Origin: Wolinella sp052170135 | Lineage (GTDB): Bacteria; Campylobacterota; Campylobacteria; Campylobacterales; Helicobacteraceae | NCBI GenBank assembly: GCA_052170135.1 | Contig: JBQNBC010000003.1 | Location: 1 to 64,000, forward strand | Reading direction: 5' to 3' | Length of the DNA stretch: 64,000 bases | Shown: positions 1 to 9,139 of the stretch, one piece after another | Layout: every line of letters begins with the position of its first letter | Numbering within the stretch: position 1 is the stretch's first letter | Program-made: the position numbers and the translations under genes | The notes under the pieces: generated by a model | What the model was told of the DNA's origin: nothing | Databases searched by the model: none | What the model saw: the letters and a program-made list of their open reading frames with translations, nothing else

Positions 1-269
1 TCGTTGTCAAATGGGAGTGGAAGTATAGCGAGGAAAGCTTAAGATGAGCTGAGTTTGGGATTTTTAATAGGTTTCGCTGTTGCGTTTAAAAACAATCAGC
101 TTCCAAAACAAATGAAATTTAATAAAAATGGCATCCATCAAAAATAATTAAAGCTCGTACGCCAAAGGAAAATTTACTACACAATACCACTTGATAAAAC
201 CATGTACAGCACACATAAATAGATAAGTTCCCTACGGCTTTGTGCTCAAATACCCAAATGGTACAAAAT
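1..269. other. Gene-free left edge
   Basis: No convincing coding region, RNA gene or repeat is visible between the window edge and the 3' end of the hybrid kinase gene. Short open frames here lack a ribosome binding site and have no recognisable protein character. It may hold the terminator of the purB-kinase unit, but I see no clear hairpin. Confidence 0.5.
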
Positions 270-2633
270 CTATCTCCACTCTCCAAGCTCCACTCCAGTA
301 TCACGCTTTAGCTCCACTGGTACAACGATCGTAAATACAGCTCCGCGCTCTGGAAGAGGTCGATTCTCTACAGAAATCCTACCCTCCATGCTCTTTTCGA
401 TGATTATTTTGCTCATATATAACCCGATTCCTGTGCCCCTCCCCTGCTCTTTTGTGGTGAAGTATGGATCAAAAATCTTCTCTAGCACATCACTGCGTAT
501 ACCACACCCACTATCGCTTACAATCATCTCCAGAACATCATCCTTGCTAACTATAGAAAAATTTATATTCCTGTCACACTCAGGTTCAGTCTCGATTCTC
601 TCCTCGATGGCATCAATCGCATTTTTTAGCAGATTTAGCCATACCTGTTTTAGCTCGTTTTGATAGCCGATAATCATAAAATCATCGCTCACTCGAGAAT
701 CGACTAAAAACTTAATCTTTGATCGACGAGCTTTATTTTGCACCATAGCGATGCACTTTTGCAGCTCCTCCATCACACGAAATCTAGTTGTCGCTTTAGA
801 AGGACGGAAAAAGTTGCGAAAATCATCAATCGTATGCGACATAAAACTTATAATGTCCATCGACGTGGCGATGAACTGTGTGATATATTCACGATTCATA
901 TCACCCGTCTCGTAGGCTAACTCGATATCTTGTATTTTTACAGCTAAGGCATTTATCGGCTGTCGCCATTGATGCGCTATCGAGCCTATCATCTCACCCA
1001 TGGCTGCGAGCTTGCTCTGCTGAATTAAAAGACTCTGTTGATGTGCGCGCTCTACCTCAAGATTATGCTGTTCGGTGAGATTCCTAAAACTACAAATAAT
1101 TAGATTAGAATCGCTATCTGCCACGCCATTAAAATTTATCTGCCCTACAAAAACTTCTCCACTCTTTGCCCTAAGCGCAAAGTCATGTACTTCACAGTGA
1201 TGTCCTAAGATTCCACTTATTATTGTTTGACGCTTTTCCTCTGATACCTCGCTAAAGAATCGATATGGCGAAACCTTCCTTAGTTCATCCTTGCTATAGC
1301 CAAGCAATCTTAGCGTTGTTTCATTGCAATCAACAATCTTCTTCTTGTGATAATCCACAATAGCAATAGCGTCATAGCTGTTTTCAAAAAGCCTTCTAAA
1401 CTGTCGCTCTTTTAACGAACGCTCCTCTATTTCGCGCGCGATTCTCTCCTCTAGCTGGAGATTAAATTTCATTAGCTCATCACGGAGAATCTTCGTCTCA
1501 GTGATATCAAGAAACGCCCCTTGAATTTTGCTTGGATTCCCAGCATTGTTAAAAATCACATTTAGCGTGACACTAAACCATAGCCTACGTCCATCTTTTG
1601 TTATCGCTTCAAACTCCTCACTCTCCTGCGATACCTTTCTTGATAGCAATGTCCTATAACTATTCAATAGCTCGCTACGCCTAGGCTCTAGGACGTGCTT
1701 AAGGAAAAAATCCATTCCATTTGCGCTACCATCTACATCATAGCCAAGTAGCCCATACACACCGGCTGACCATCTAAAGCCACCCGTATCAATATCCTCC
1801 TCAAAGCTAGCCATTTTTGAGATTTTCTGCGCATCATCAAGCTGCTTTTTAAGCATCTCAACCTCTAGCAATTTCTTCTCTAGTTCACGCTCTGTATGCG
1901 CATCTTTAATGAGATTTGCCACGCGAAGCGCTATCTGCTCAACAGAAAATGGTTTATTGATAAAGTCATTTGCACCGTGCTTTAACACTTTTGCAATGTG
2001 TTCATTATTTAGCGTTGAGGATAACGCAATAACTGGCAACGAGAGGTTGTTAGAATCCTTGCGTATTTGATAGAGTATATCCAGACCACTCATATCTGGC
2101 AAAAATAGGTCAAGAATCACAAGATCAATGGTGCTGTTTTGGATTATCCCCATTGCCTCTTCTCCACTTGATGCAAGCACTACACGATAGTTTCGTATCT
2201 CAAAGACCTCTTTGCATATCTCCCGCATAGCACGAGAATCATCAACGATAAGAATCGTATAGTTATGATTCTGTTTTATCTTTTGGATTAGCTGCTCGAC
2301 CTGCTTGCAAATATAATCCATTGGATTATTTTTAGAGATATAGTCGAGCACGCCCAACTTAAAGTAATCATCGCGTATTAGCTGATTCTCATTTGATGTC
2401 AGGATTATTACTTTTGCGCTGCGTATCTCCTGAGAAATTAGCTCCTTGGCATCGCCATCAGGAAGAGTAAGATCAAAAATAGCATAATCAAAACTCTCGC
2501 TCTCAAATGCTCTCTTTGCCTCAGCGAGCGAAAACGCTGAGTGGACATAGATACCAAGTTCCCTTAGATATTCACTTAGATAACGATTTATTGAGCGAGA
2601 ATCCTCGACAATTAGCAGACGCGTTATGCCCAT
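270..2633 (-). CDS. Soluble hybrid sensor histidine kinase (REC-REC-PAS-PAS-HisKA-HATPase)
   Basis: Predicted cytoplasmic two-component kinase of 787 residues with no membrane segment. Two receiver domains come first: residues 5-115 with acid pair E10/D11, phosphoacceptor D54 and K101, and residues 126-240 with D131/D132, D175 and K227. Two PAS-type sensor regions follow (about 280-385 and 410-525), then an H-box with H554 inside the motif IAHQWRQP, an N-box near residue 667, and G-boxes including DSGCGI and GTGIGL. The HQWRQP type of H-box is common in Campylobacterota hybrid kinases. The start ATG directly abuts the purB stop codon (TAG then ATG, no gap), so translation is probably coupled to purB. 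The input signal and partner regulator are unknown. Two receivers ahead of the kinase suggest phosphorelay input or feedback. Confidence 0.9.
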   Translation of the reverse strand: MGITRLLIVEDSRSINRYLSEYLRELGIYVHSAFSLAEAKRAFESESFDYAIFDLTLPDGDAKELISQEIRSAKVIILTSNENQLIRDDYFKLGVLDYISKNNPMDYICKQVEQLIQKIKQNHNYTILIVDDSRAMREICKEVFEIRNYRVVLASSGEEAMGIIQNSTIDLVILDLFLPDMSGLDILYQIRKDSNNLSLPVIALSSTLNNEHIAKVLKHGANDFINKPFSVEQIALRVANLIKDAHTERELEKKLLEVEMLKKQLDDAQKISKMASFEEDIDTGGFRWSAGVYGLLGYDVDGSANGMDFFLKHVLEPRRSELLNSYRTLLSRKVSQESEEFEAITKDGRRLWFSVTLNVIFNNAGNPSKIQGAFLDITETKILRDELMKFNLQLEERIAREIEERSLKERQFRRLFENSYDAIAIVDYHKKKIVDCNETTLRLLGYSKDELRKVSPYRFFSEVSEEKRQTIISGILGHHCEVHDFALRAKSGEVFVGQINFNGVADSDSNLIICSFRNLTEQHNLEVERAHQQSLLIQQSKLAAMGEMIGSIAHQWRQPINALAVKIQDIELAYETGDMNREYITQFIATSMDIISFMSHTIDDFRNFFRPSKATTRFRVMEELQKCIAMVQNKARRSKIKFLVDSRVSDDFMIIGYQNELKQVWLNLLKNAIDAIEERIETEPECDRNINFSIVSKDDVLEMIVSDSGCGIRSDVLEKIFDPYFTTKEQGRGTGIGLYMSKIIIEKSMEGRISVENRPLPERGAVFTIVVPVELKRDTGVELGEWR

Positions 2634-3971
2634 CTAGTTTGCTTCCCCAAAGACACGTGCAAAAATCTTTTCAACATTTTTTGTATAGTAGCCATAGTCA
2701 AAGCACGCGCGTATAGCCTTTTCATCGAGCTTTTCTCGTAGCTCACTATCTTGCAAGAGATGCTCTAAATAGAGTGATTCTCCATGCTCGTTTAGCGCGC
2801 TTTTGCCCTTTTGCAGATCTTCCCATACCTTCATAGCATTTCTCTGTACTATCTTGTAAGAATCCTCGCGACTAACACCTCTAAGCGGCAATTCAAGTAA
2901 GATTCTCTGTGAAAATACAAGCCCACCAGTTAAGTTTAGATTCTTCATCATATTTTCCGGATATACGACTAACTTTTCTATCACACCACTTAGCCTAGCA
3001 AGCATAAAATCAGTCGTAATAAAACTATCAGGCAGAATAAATCGCTCTACTGAGCTATGTGAAATATCGCGCTCGTGCCATAATGCGACATTCTCCATCG
3101 CAGGCATAGCAAAGCTACGAATCATTCGACAAAGCCCCGTGATATTCTCACTCAAAACAGGATTGCGCTTGTGAGGCATAGCAGAGCTACCTTTTTGTCC
3201 AGGACTAAAATATTCCTCAGCCTCATAAACCTCCGTACGCTGATAGTGGCGAATTGCAACAGCAATCTTCTCGCAACTGCTCGCCAAAAGTGCCAAGTTG
3301 CTCATAAGTCGAGCATAGCGATCACGCTGGATTACTTGGTTGCTAGATGGTGCTGGCGCAAGTCCAAGAATCTCACAAGTATACTCCTCTAATTCAATTG
3401 GCGCATGAGCTAAATTCCCCATTGCACCGCTAATCTTCCCGACAGCTATAACCTTCATAGTTGCACGCAATGCCTCAAGATGCCGACTAATTTCATCATG
3501 CCAAATCGCCAAAACAAGCCCAAAAGTTATCGGTTCACCATGGATTCCATGGCTTCGTCCTACCATGAGTGTATATTTATGCTCCATAGCGCGCTTTTTA
3601 ATAGCCTCCATAAGCCTCTCAACACCAATAATCACAAGCTCAAGACTATCTCGCATTTGCAGAGCAACTGCTGTATCAATACAATCTGAACTGGTCATGC
3701 CGTAATGGACAAAGCGCGATTCTTCGCCCAAGCTCTCGCTTACAGATGTCAAGAACGCAATGACATCATGTTTTGTAGTAGCCTCTATTTCATCGATTCT
3801 TGCAATATTAAAACTAGCATTAGCGCAGATTTTTTCGCACGCATCATCTGGTATTAGCCCTAGACGATTCCATGCTCTTACTGTGGCTTTCTCAACCTTT
3901 AGCCATGCATCATACTTCGCTTCTTGCGTCCACAGTCTCTTCATCTCTTCTCGTGCATATCGCTCGACCAT
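2634..3971 (-). CDS. purB: Adenylosuccinate lyase
   Basis: PurB cleaves adenylosuccinate to AMP and SAICAR to AICAR in purine synthesis. The 445-residue length is typical. The fumarase/aspartase superfamily signature is present as SSAMPHKRNP at residues 262-271, and the conserved GRSHGIHGE segment at 138-146 carries the expected histidine. The gene is transcribed away from the pseudouridine synthase gene, from a 74-bp divergent intergenic region holding a perfect 16-bp palindrome. It is followed with zero spacing by the hybrid kinase gene, an unusual pairing of purine synthesis and signalling. Confidence 0.96.
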   Translation of the reverse strand: MVERYAREEMKRLWTQEAKYDAWLKVEKATVRAWNRLGLIPDDACEKICANASFNIARIDEIEATTKHDVIAFLTSVSESLGEESRFVHYGMTSSDCIDTAVALQMRDSLELVIIGVERLMEAIKKRAMEHKYTLMVGRSHGIHGEPITFGLVLAIWHDEISRHLEALRATMKVIAVGKISGAMGNLAHAPIELEEYTCEILGLAPAPSSNQVIQRDRYARLMSNLALLASSCEKIAVAIRHYQRTEVYEAEEYFSPGQKGSSAMPHKRNPVLSENITGLCRMIRSFAMPAMENVALWHERDISHSSVERFILPDSFITTDFMLARLSGVIEKLVVYPENMMKNLNLTGGLVFSQRILLELPLRGVSREDSYKIVQRNAMKVWEDLQKGKSALNEHGESLYLEHLLQDSELREKLDEKAIRACFDYGYYTKNVEKIFARVFGEAN

Positions 3972-3996
3972 ACTTCTACCTTCTTGACTTTTGTTA

Positions 3997-4012
3997 AGAT
4001 TTCGCGAAATCT
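3997..4012. promoter_or_regulatory. Perfect 16-bp palindrome between divergent genes
   Basis: AGATTTCGCGAAATCT is perfectly self-complementary. It lies in the only gap between the divergent purB and rluD-like genes, 26 bp upstream of the purB start and 34 bp upstream of the other. Its position suits an operator for a dimeric repressor acting on one or both promoters. No bound factor can be named from sequence. Confidence 0.4.
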
Positions 4013-4045
4013 ACCACATCTCCACTTAACCTAGATAGGAGGCAC

Positions 4046-4975
4046 ATGCCCTTTGTAACGAGAATTATCACACAACGCGAGCCGATAAAACTATTTTTAC
4101 TTCTCATGCGTGAATTTGGCATATCACAAAACGAAGCACAACGCTGGATAGACAAAGGGCGGATTCTCCACAAAGAATCAAAGGTTAAAAATAAAGGCGA
4201 GGTAATATCTGGCACAATAGAGGTGTGCTATTTCACCCCATCAGATACACCGCTAGAGCCACTTTTTACAACACCAAACTTCGCAATATTTGATAAGCCA
4301 TCTGACCTCTTAATCCACCCAAAAGGGGTATTCTCACATGTTTCGCTAATGGATAGCGTGCGTGCTCTGTTTGGCTCTAATGCGACACTTGCACACCGCA
4401 TAGATAAAGAGACAAGCGGGCTGGTTCTAGTCTCCAAGAATCGCACAGACGACCTTGAGCTAAAGCGTGCATTTATGGAGCGCGCCATAGACAAGCAATA
4501 TCTTGCACTCGTGAGTGGATGTTTTCTCGATGAAGCAATTCTTGATTTTCCGCTTTTATCACAGAATTTGCGCACAGATTTAGGGATTAAAAGCATTGTA
4601 GCACCAAATGGAAAGCCCTCGCAAACAGAGATTTGCCCATTGGAATATGATAAAGTTAGCAATACTACACTGCTGCTAGCGCGCCCGCTAACTGGCAGAA
4701 CACATCAAATACGCGTCCATCTCGCACATGCTGGATTCCCAATTGTTGGCGACCCGCTCTATGGGGCGCGCGAGGTAGATAGCAGAGCGTACTTAGAGCA
4801 CACAATGAGCAAAAATGAACGCGCAAAATATTTTGGAGCGACACGGCTAATGCTACATGCCAATAGGCTTGGATTTTGGTTTGGCAACAGACGATATGAG
4901 ATAGTAAGCAGGTATGATTTTTTAAGAAAAGTACAAGAGGAGAGAAGAATCTACAAAGATAGATTCTTCTCTTGA
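4046..4975 (+). CDS. RluA-family 23S rRNA pseudouridine synthase
   Basis: Predicted pseudouridine synthase of 309 residues that isomerises uridine in structured RNA, most likely 23S rRNA. An S4-like RNA-binding segment (about residues 10-65, including RWIDKGRIL) precedes the catalytic domain. The catalytic motif HRIDKETSGLVL puts the nucleophilic aspartate at D120, and the C-terminal GRTHQIRVHL and VGDPLYG motifs are also present. A good Shine-Dalgarno (TAGGAGG) sits 5 bp before the ATG. Which paralogue it is (RluD, RluC or another) cannot be settled here. The 3' end of the coding sequence forms one arm of a terminator-like hairpin. Confidence 0.9.
   Translation: MPFVTRIITQREPIKLFLLLMREFGISQNEAQRWIDKGRILHKESKVKNKGEVISGTIEVCYFTPSDTPLEPLFTTPNFAIFDKPSDLLIHPKGVFSHVSLMDSVRALFGSNATLAHRIDKETSGLVLVSKNRTDDLELKRAFMERAIDKQYLALVSGCFLDEAILDFPLLSQNLRTDLGIKSIVAPNGKPSQTEICPLEYDKVSNTTLLLARPLTGRTHQIRVHLAHAGFPIVGDPLYGAREVDSRAYLEHTMSKNERAKYFGATRLMLHANRLGFWFGNRRYEIVSRYDFLRKVQEERRIYKDRFFS
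4941..4972. terminator. Hairpin at convergent gene ends
   Basis: AGAGAAGAATCTA (4941-4953) pairs perfectly over 13 bp with TAGATTCTTCTCT (4960-4972) around a 6-nt loop. It overlaps the last codons of the pseudouridine synthase gene and faces the end of the TonB receptor gene, so it could serve both strands. The stem contains the AGAATC/GATTCT word pair seen at many gene ends in this window. Confidence 0.6.
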
Positions 4976-4994
4976 TGACTAAAAGAATAAGACC

Positions 4995-7163
4995 TTAAAA
5001 TTTCAATTCAAAATCGACATAAAAATTGCGTCCTCTGCCAACAGATGTCGAAGTTTTATAGTTTTCTGCGTGGATATATGGCTTATCAAAGATATTTTTC
5101 ACACCAAATCCAACCTTTGCGCCATCACTAAAATGCCAGATTCTTCTTGGCACCCAAAGCGCACGAAGATTTGTAATTGTGAAAGATTCATCAACATATT
5201 CGTATGTCTTGCTACCGCTTTTAACTACCTTTACATCGCGTTCAGGGGTGAACCAATGAGTCAAATCCGCGCCAACATTTAAACGCCATGGCTCAATGTA
5301 ATAGCTCGCACCCAGGGTGAGCTTATCAGCGTAAGGCTGAATTCTCTTTCGTGTCTTTTTGTCGTAAAGTTTCATATGGTCATAGCCTAAATTAAAGCTT
5401 GTATTGCCCATTCCATACCGCGCCTCTAGCTCATAGCCATATCGCTTTGCTTCGCTAATATTAGTATACGAGCCATACTGACGAGTCGTGACACCATCTG
5501 GAGATGGTGGCGTGCCTAGCTCTGGTCGCGCACTTAGCGTTATCATATCCTCAATTGAGCCATTATAGTAAGTGCTCTTAAGCCATAGGTTGTCGTTACC
5601 AAAAAGCTCTCTATCGACAGAGAATCCAACCTCGTATTCCCTAGCTATTTCTGGTGTCAAAGAAGTGTTTGGCACATAGTAGTAGCGTGGATTTATTGGA
5701 CCTGCCGATGATGTCTCATGAGGTGTAGGCGCACGGAATGTCTCTGCATAGCCAGCAAGTAGATTTATACCATCAAACACTTCGTATGCAAGCGCAAACT
5801 TTGGTGAGAATCTACCTTCTGAATACTCTGGACGATTTGGCTTCTCCACACCTCGCCTAAAGTAGTCATAGCGTCCACCCATTGTGATTTCAAAATCCCC
5901 AATACCGATTACATCTTGAATATAGAATCCGTAATCCTTGTAGGTAGCTGGATGAGATGATGGATCTTCGTGTTTGCCTTTTGACACAAAGGAGAAGTCT
6001 TGTCGGCGATTCTCATGTTCTGCGCCCACAACAACTCTATGCTCAAATGCACCGGTGTTAAAAAAGCTCTCATTTTTCAAATCCAAGCCCCATCTGCGAT
6101 CTTTATTTGTGTAATCTATGTCAACAAAATTTTTCCCAACTTGCCCTTTGCGATTTCTTGCATACGATGCAGTAGTATGATAATAACGCGCCTGAAAGTT
6201 TATATATGGATTCTCCACGGGAGAGTATTTGTAAAGCGAATTAAAGTCACGCTGTCTAATTGTCCCAATAGTAGGTGCAGCACCAGGCTCATCCCACCAT
6301 AGAGACTGCCAACCCGTGTGTAGATTCTCCCTAAAATTATAGAGGCTAAAATCTAACTCATGCGCATCAGAAATATCCCACTCTATTTTTCCAAAGAGTG
6401 TATTAATCCGCTCATCACTCTTGACATGTGTAACCTTTGAATTGCCATTAACCCTACCACCATCAGCTAGTTTTGAATTACCATGATCGGCGCGCTTTCC
6501 ATATAGGAGAATCCCTAGATTTTCAGCCGGTTTAAACGCCACTGCTGCGCGGTTTGAGTTCATGTGATTGCTCTCATGCCTGTGCCCAAGCATAAAACCA
6601 TGACGCTCACCACTTTTAACAAAATCACCAACCCCCTTGGTCTGCATACTAACAATCCCACCAATCGCACCGCTACCATGCAGAACAGATGACGCACCCT
6701 TTACCACTTCGACACGCTTTAAAAGATCGCTATCAGTGCGGAATGTTGAGATTTGGTTTGAATAGAGTGATGGCGAGCGCTTAATTCCATCCTGCTCGAT
6801 AATGACACGATCCTCACTCTGATAGCCAAAACCCCTCACGCGAAACTGTTGCCCAGCCTGACGACCAAAGTCATCACCAAAACTCACGCCAGGAATCTGC
6901 CCAAGAGCCTCAACTAGCCTAGTGGATTCTTGCAGACTGCTTGAGTTTAGAACGCCTATTTGTCCAACGTATTTTGATATATCAGTTTCGATTCGATTGG
7001 CTGTGATTGATACGCTATCAAGCGTTGCAGCGATATAGTCCGGATTTGTTGAATTTGTGTCAAGCGTTTGAGCGGTATTCTTTGCGAAATCACCATTAGA
7101 ATCTGGAAAGGCAAATGATGTGCCAAAAAGAATCACAGCTAGCGCGCGACTTACTACATTCAT
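4995..7163 (-). CDS. TonB-dependent outer-membrane receptor, probably heme/hemoglobin type
   Basis: A 722-residue outer-membrane gated channel. A signal peptide (about residues 1-20) is followed by a plug domain (about 55-175, with VEALGQIPGV and RVRGF motifs) and a 22-strand-type barrel ending in a terminal phenylalanine (FELKF). A FRAP box (ETFRAPTPHE) followed by a VPNTSLTPE segment resembles the FRAP/NPNL region of heme receptors, so heme or a heme protein is the likeliest ligand; siderophore uptake is the alternative. The ribosome site AAGGAGTT lies 4 bp before the ATG. A TATAAT box and an adjoining Fur-like AT palindrome upstream suggest iron repression. No tonB or ABC importer genes are next to it. 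Confidence 0.92.
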   Translation of the reverse strand: MNVVSRALAVILFGTSFAFPDSNGDFAKNTAQTLDTNSTNPDYIAATLDSVSITANRIETDISKYVGQIGVLNSSSLQESTRLVEALGQIPGVSFGDDFGRQAGQQFRVRGFGYQSEDRVIIEQDGIKRSPSLYSNQISTFRTDSDLLKRVEVVKGASSVLHGSGAIGGIVSMQTKGVGDFVKSGERHGFMLGHRHESNHMNSNRAAVAFKPAENLGILLYGKRADHGNSKLADGGRVNGNSKVTHVKSDERINTLFGKIEWDISDAHELDFSLYNFRENLHTGWQSLWWDEPGAAPTIGTIRQRDFNSLYKYSPVENPYINFQARYYHTTASYARNRKGQVGKNFVDIDYTNKDRRWGLDLKNESFFNTGAFEHRVVVGAEHENRRQDFSFVSKGKHEDPSSHPATYKDYGFYIQDVIGIGDFEITMGGRYDYFRRGVEKPNRPEYSEGRFSPKFALAYEVFDGINLLAGYAETFRAPTPHETSSAGPINPRYYYVPNTSLTPEIAREYEVGFSVDRELFGNDNLWLKSTYYNGSIEDMITLSARPELGTPPSPDGVTTRQYGSYTNISEAKRYGYELEARYGMGNTSFNLGYDHMKLYDKKTRKRIQPYADKLTLGASYYIEPWRLNVGADLTHWFTPERDVKVVKSGSKTYEYVDESFTITNLRALWVPRRIWHFSDGAKVGFGVKNIFDKPYIHAENYKTSTSVGRGRNFYVDFELKF

Positions 7164-7215
7164 CGTAACTCCTTGTGTATTGTTTTGTATTTTTGAATAT
7201 TTATACCAGCAATAT

Positions 7216-7243
7216 ATTATAAGAATAATAATTATAATAATAA
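7216..7243 (-). promoter_or_regulatory. Promoter with Fur-like box for the TonB receptor
   Basis: On the minus strand a perfect TATAAT (7216-7221) lies about 53 bp before the receptor start. Directly upstream is the AT-only near-palindrome spanning 7223-7243, which contains TAATAATTATAATAA, close to the Helicobacter Fur consensus TAATAATnATTATTA with two mismatches. The arrangement fits iron-bound Fur blocking RNA polymerase. Confidence 0.55.
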
Positions 7244-7498
7244 CTTTAAAAACCTAACTGCTGAGAATGAAAATATGATGGTATAAGTTAGTATGATTTA
7301 AGTTATTGAACGCTAGCAAATATCAAGCTAAAACGTGATCGGCGTAGCGCATCTATACAAGATCGTGCATGAGTGTCAATATTGTTTGATGATTTCATAA
7401 AGAATAATAAGTTCTAGCTTATTGTTCATATTTATTGACACATATCTCCATTTACAAATGTAAAATGTATTACAAAATGTCCTGAAAGCTTGAAAGGA
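7244..7498. other. Gene-free region between thiE and the TonB receptor
   Basis: No coding region is visible. It contains one imperfect inverted repeat at 7403-7427 (AATAATAAG, centre TTCTAG, CTTATTGTT; one mismatch in the arms). This could be a second regulator site for the receptor gene or a weak terminator after thiE. Confidence 0.4.
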
Positions 7499-8050
7499 TT
7501 ACGAAATAAAATATCGTATTGACGCAAAACCATCAATATTGTCATATCGCGCTATTGTATCCACATGCGCCTGCGTGACAATACCACCAAGCGCAAATAC
7601 CCCACAAGAAAGAGTGCGTGAGATTTCCCCTAAAATATCCACTCCAAGCGGTATGCCTTTTTTTGGCGTGTGAAAAATAGGGCTAATAGTAACAAAATTG
7701 GCACCAAGCTCCGAAGCTTGCGCGATCTCATCAAGCGAATGCGCACTATAAAACACGAGCTTGGATTCTCGCTTAAGCGCACTAATATCATTCATCTGGG
7801 CACCTTTTAGATGAATACCACAGTCAAGCTCTAAAGCCAAGTCTGCATAGAAACTAATCACGGGACGCACATTGAAACTGCGACAAATATTCACAAAATC
7901 TGCAACAAGCAACGAAGTCTGAGCAAGATCAAAACCCCTTAGCAAAGCAAAATCAGGTCTGTATCGAGAAAAAGAACGTGACAAAATAGTAGAGAATCCA
8001 AGCGAGTCAGGTGGGTAAAAACGAGGATCTGTAATAAGATAGCTTTGCAA
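7499..8050 (-). CDS. thiE: Thiamine phosphate synthase / TenI-family protein
   Basis: TIM-barrel protein of 183 residues that would join the thiazole and pyrimidine phosphates of thiamine. Family signatures visible are YLITD at the N-terminus, the GIHLKGAQM segment, VTISPIFHTPKKG with GVDIL, and the phosphate-binding ALGGI near the C-terminus. It is shorter than canonical ThiE (about 210 residues), so a TenI-like isomerase role is possible. It is the last gene of the minus-strand run that includes atpB, 11 bp after the small membrane protein gene. Confidence 0.8.
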   Translation of the reverse strand: MQSYLITDPRFYPPDSLGFSTILSRSFSRYRPDFALLRGFDLAQTSLLVADFVNICRSFNVRPVISFYADLALELDCGIHLKGAQMNDISALKRESKLVFYSAHSLDEIAQASELGANFVTISPIFHTPKKGIPLGVDILGEISRTLSCGVFALGGIVTQAHVDTIARYDNIDGFASIRYFIS

Positions 8051-8061
8051 TTTTGAAAAAC

Positions 8062-8364
8062 TTAAGGGCTAATCGCCTCTATTGAAGGATTATTTCTGTC
8101 GACTGCAGAATTACTCTTTAGCATACGGCACATTTCGCCCAAAAGCTCACTCTGCTCTCTCCTGTATCGCATAGAGTGACGGATAAACTCAAAAAACACA
8201 ACCAATGTCATGCCAAGCAAAGATGCTAGAAATAACGCCATTGCAGCAATGATAAATCCAAACCCACTAAAAAATAAAAAAGCAAATGCACCGCCAATGA
8301 TAACAACCGCCCACGACGCACCGAGAAGGAAATCTAGCATTTGATTAAAAGTCGTCTCTCTCAT
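8062..8364 (-). CDS. Small two-helix membrane protein downstream of atpB
   Basis: A 100-residue protein with two predicted membrane helices (about 15-35 and 38-60) and a basic, cytoplasmic-looking C-terminal tail. Function is unknown. I recall a similar small integral membrane protein just after atpB in Campylobacter jejuni, so the placement seems conserved, but this is from memory. The gene lies 30 bp after atpB and 11 bp before thiE and is presumably co-transcribed with them. Confidence 0.7.
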   Translation of the reverse strand: MRETTFNQMLDFLLGASWAVVIIGGAFAFLFFSGFGFIIAAMALFLASLLGMTLVVFFEFIRHSMRYRREQSELLGEMCRMLKSNSAVDRNNPSIEAISP

Positions 8365-8394
8365 CTAGCTCTCCTGCTCATTTTTATAGATATC

Positions 8395-9075
8395 TTAGTG
8401 CGCCTCTTCCTCGTGCAACACAGCTCCAGCCAAAAAGACATATGTCAAAATCATAAAAATAAACGCTTGCAAAAATGCCATAAATGTCAAAATTATAAAC
8501 GCTGGAAGCGGTGCAAGCCATGGGGCAAGCATAAGCATAACAAGCAAGAACATATCATCGCCCTTGATATTTCCAAAAAGACGGAATGAAAGCGAGATAA
8601 CCCTCGAGCAGTGCGAAATAATCTCGATAGGAAAAAGTAGTGGAGCAAGTGCCTTGACCGGGCCTGCAAAGTGCGCAAAATACTTCACAAAGCCATGCGT
8701 ACGTATTCCTTCAAAGTTGTAATATACAAACACTACAAGTGCAAGCGTTAAGGTGTAATTCAGACTTGATGTAGGCGACTCAAAGCCAGGAATAATACCA
8801 ATAAAGTTACTAAAAAATACAAGAATCGCGAGCGTCCCGGTAAGTGGAAGATACTTTCGTGCCCTCTCATCGCCAATTACATCTCGTGCCATCACCAAAA
8901 TACCATCAAGAAGCGCCTCAAATACATTCTGAAGCACTCCAGGCACCACCTGAAGCGAACGTGTAGCCATGCGTGCCAAAAACAGCGCGATAACTGCAGC
9001 CAAAACCGCGTGGAATCCAATGATAAAGTCATGACTGTGGTCAATCAGCCCAGCAAATGTAAAAATCTCATTCAT
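8395..9075 (-). CDS. atpB: ATP synthase F0 subunit a
   Basis: The membrane stator subunit that forms the proton half-channels of F-type ATP synthase. The 226-residue hydrophobic protein has the expected helices and the essential arginine in SLSFRLFGN. In this phylum atpB is encoded apart from the other F1F0 genes, and no other atp gene occurs in the window. It sits between the MFS transporter gene (64-bp gap) and a small membrane protein gene. Confidence 0.95.
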   Translation of the reverse strand: MNEIFTFAGLIDHSHDFIIGFHAVLAAVIALFLARMATRSLQVVPGVLQNVFEALLDGILVMARDVIGDERARKYLPLTGTLAILVFFSNFIGIIPGFESPTSSLNYTLTLALVVFVYYNFEGIRTHGFVKYFAHFAGPVKALAPLLFPIEIISHCSRVISLSFRLFGNIKGDDMFLLVMLMLAPWLAPLPAFIILTFMAFLQAFIFMILTYVFLAGAVLHEEEAH

Positions 9076-9139
9076 TAATCCAGCTCCATAGAAATAGTTG
9101 TTGCGATTCTGCCTAAAGTAGCTTTAATCATCACTAAAA

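Noticed and set aside
119..304. 61-codon frame on the minus strand at the left edge
   Set aside because: Overlaps the 3' end of the hybrid kinase gene in another frame, has no ribosome site and no protein-family character.
7336..7343. GCCGATCA on the minus strand, the same -10 word as the sigma-28 site at 31883
   Set aside because: No TAAA-like element at the required 15-bp spacing upstream (TCTT is found there).
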